Shown piece by piece: positions 16,170 to 17,220 of a stretch of 17,220 bases of DNA (position 1 is the stretch's first letter; every line of letters begins with the position of its first letter). The position numbers and the translations under genes are program-made. This stretch comes from Candidatus Flexifilum affinis. Lineage in GTDB: Bacteria > Chloroflexota > Anaerolineae > Aggregatilineales > Phototrophicaceae. The notes under the pieces are model-generated. The model had not been told where the DNA came from and made no database searches. It saw only the letters and a program-made list of their open reading frames with translations. Location of the stretch: positions 1 to 17,220 of the forward strand of contig JADJPJ010000068.1 in assembly GCA_016713325.1 (NCBI GenBank). The letters are read 5' to 3'.

Positions 16170-17015
16170 TCAACTCTCTTGGGATTTGAACGGGTTGTCG
16201 ATATCCGCGAAACCGTAGGCGCGCGACAGTTCGGCGACGGTCACCGCCTGGCCGCTGCGCCGTATTACGTCCGGGTCAGCCGCCAGCGCCGCCACCGCGC
16301 GCCCCGTGAACAGCGGCGACTCCGACTGCGTCATGTCGAAGTATTGGGCATTCAGCAGCACGCTTTCCGTGCGCACCAACCCCGGATAGAGTGAGATCAC
16401 GGCGATCCCATGCGGTCGCAGTTGATGCGCCATCTCCCACGTCAGCCGGTCTGCACCCGACTTGGCGATGTTGTAAGCGGGATTTCCCGGTTCCGGCACG
16501 CCGAACGAGACATTGACGATCAAACCCGCCCTTTTCTCCGTCATCCGGCGCGCAGCCAGGACGCCGGCCACGTAGGCCCAGCGCAGGCCCACTAGATTTT
16601 CATCCCAGTACGACAGCGGCTTGAGCCAGAACGGGTGATCCGGTGGGAAGTGCTCGCCTGTCGAATACCCCTCGTAGCCCCGCCAGGCGTTGCTGACCAG
16701 CACATCCAGCCGCCCCTGTTCGGCGTCGATCCGCTCGAAGACAGCCTCCACCTGCTGGTCGTCGTCGTGGTCGCAGGGGATGGCGGTGCTTTTCCCGCCC
16801 ATACCGCTCACCATCTCGGCGGTCTCCAGCACCGTGCCGTCCAGTGGCACCGCGGCATTGGCCACATCCACCGTCCGACCGGTCACGTAGACCGTCGCGC
16901 CAGCCTCGCCCAGGCCCAACGCCACCCCCCGGCCAACGCCGCGGCTGGCGCCGGTCACGAGCGCCACCCGATCGGCCAAACCTTTACTATGTTGTTTTGA
17001 CACCTCACTTGCCAC
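16170..17015 (-). CDS. Short-chain dehydrogenase/reductase (SDR), DHRS1-like
   Basis: A 281-aa NAD(P)-dependent oxidoreductase of the classical SDR fold. The cofactor loop is TGASRGVGRG (residues 21-30). The usual NNAG strand motif is replaced by SNAW (108-111). Catalytic Asn140 (DENLVG), Ser170, Tyr181 and Lys185 (YNIAK) are all present. TGRTVD after the second strand and the insertion EHFPPDHPFWLKPLSYWDEN recall the DHRS1-like branch. The start is GTG at 17015 with a weak ribosome site; a GTG four codons later is an alternative. The first 11 bases overlap the end of the enolase-superfamily gene upstream, so the two are co-expressed and translation is probably coupled. A role in oxidation or reduction of a sugar or sugar acid is suggested only by this neighbour. 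Confidence 0.9.
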   Translation of the reverse strand: MASEVSKQHSKGLADRVALVTGASRGVGRGVALGLGEAGATVYVTGRTVDVANAAVPLDGTVLETAEMVSGMGGKSTAIPCDHDDDQQVEAVFERIDAEQGRLDVLVSNAWRGYEGYSTGEHFPPDHPFWLKPLSYWDENLVGLRWAYVAGVLAARRMTEKRAGLIVNVSFGVPEPGNPAYNIAKSGADRLTWEMAHQLRPHGIAVISLYPGLVRTESVLLNAQYFDMTQSESPLFTGRAVAALAADPDVIRRSGQAVTVAELSRAYGFADIDNPFKSQES

Positions 17016-17220
17016 TTTGTCGTTTGTGCCAGTCGTCGACGAACAGGTTGAAGTGCGTGCCGCTGCTCGGGTGCGCAGCGATCATGTCCTCGTCCAGCGT
17101 CACGCCCAGACCAGGGCCGTTCGGCAGCGCGAAATAGCCGTCGACCACCGGCGGCACGCCCGGCGCGGCATCCATGACGTGCTGGTCCACGAAGGCGTTG
17201 AAGAACTCCTGATCTTGAAG
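17005..17220 (-). CDS. Mandelate racemase/muconate lactonizing enzyme family protein, C-terminal part
   Basis: The last 71 residues of an enolase-superfamily protein, running off the right edge of the window. The sequence QEFFNAFVDQHVMDAAPGVP, then VVDGYFALPNGPGLGVTLDE and DMIAAHP, is the standard closing strand and tail of this family, where DGYxxLPxxPGLGVxLDE completes the barrel cap. Family members abstract a proton next to a carboxylate and include galactonate, gluconate, fuconate and rhamnonate dehydratases. The catalytic residues lie outside the window, so the reaction cannot be named. The stop overlaps the SDR start by 11 bases, which places a sugar-acid-type dehydratase and a dehydrogenase in one operon. 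Confidence 0.8.
   Translation of the reverse strand, partial: LQDQEFFNAFVDQHVMDAAPGVPPVVDGYFALPNGPGLGVTLDEDMIAAHPSSGTHFNLFVDDWHKRQSGK

Overview
The window is about 17.2 kb of GC-rich, densely coding bacterial DNA. Three features fit a Chloroflexota-type chromosome: a large LuxR/NB-ARC regulator with its HTH at the N-terminus, a YafY-type WYL regulator, and a CUT1 sugar-ABC operon without its own ATPase. This placement is an inference from gene content only. I see no rRNA, tRNA, CRISPR array, insertion sequence or phage gene.

Layout: 1-1823 (-) is the main part of a signal-sensing LuxR-family ATPase regulator, running off the left edge. 1852-2040 (+) is a possible remnant of the C-terminus of a PLP-dependent decarboxylase. 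2074-2750 (-) is a two-gene cassette of an unknown 89-aa protein and an HNH endonuclease. 2768-4069 (-) is an amidase-signature hydrolase. 4191-5213 (-) is an APH(9)/spectinomycin-phosphotransferase-like kinase, divergent from 5259-6059 (+), an AadA/ANT-like nucleotidyltransferase. 6268-6817 (+) is a RimJ/RimL-type acetyltransferase.

The centre, 6950-13680 (+), is one catabolic unit. A promoter carries two tandem TTATACGTAT-type operator half-palindromes and is followed by a LacI-family repressor, a secreted sugar-binding protein, a hairpin, two CUT1 permeases and a large two-domain enzyme: an ADP-ribosylglycohydrolase-fold domain joined to a C-terminal concanavalin-like (DUF1080/LamG-like) domain. 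A strong intrinsic terminator closes it. The unit looks like uptake and cytoplasmic cleavage of an unidentified glycoside, and is the most interesting part of the window.

On the right, 13704-15103 (-) is an acetyltransferase translationally coupled to an alpha/beta hydrolase. It is divergent from a WYL regulator (15163-16129, +) across a short palindromic intergenic region. 16170-17220 (-) holds an SDR oxidoreductase overlapping the end of an enolase-superfamily (mandelate racemase/muconate lactonizing) gene, probably a sugar-acid pathway.

A striking global property is the number of single-base frameshifts in otherwise well-conserved genes: the LuxR regulator, kinase, first acetyltransferase, LacI, binding protein, ADP-ribosylglycohydrolase and WYL regulator. 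Several sit at homopolymers, which points to consensus sequencing errors more than to gene decay. I therefore annotate these genes across the frameshifts as single units.
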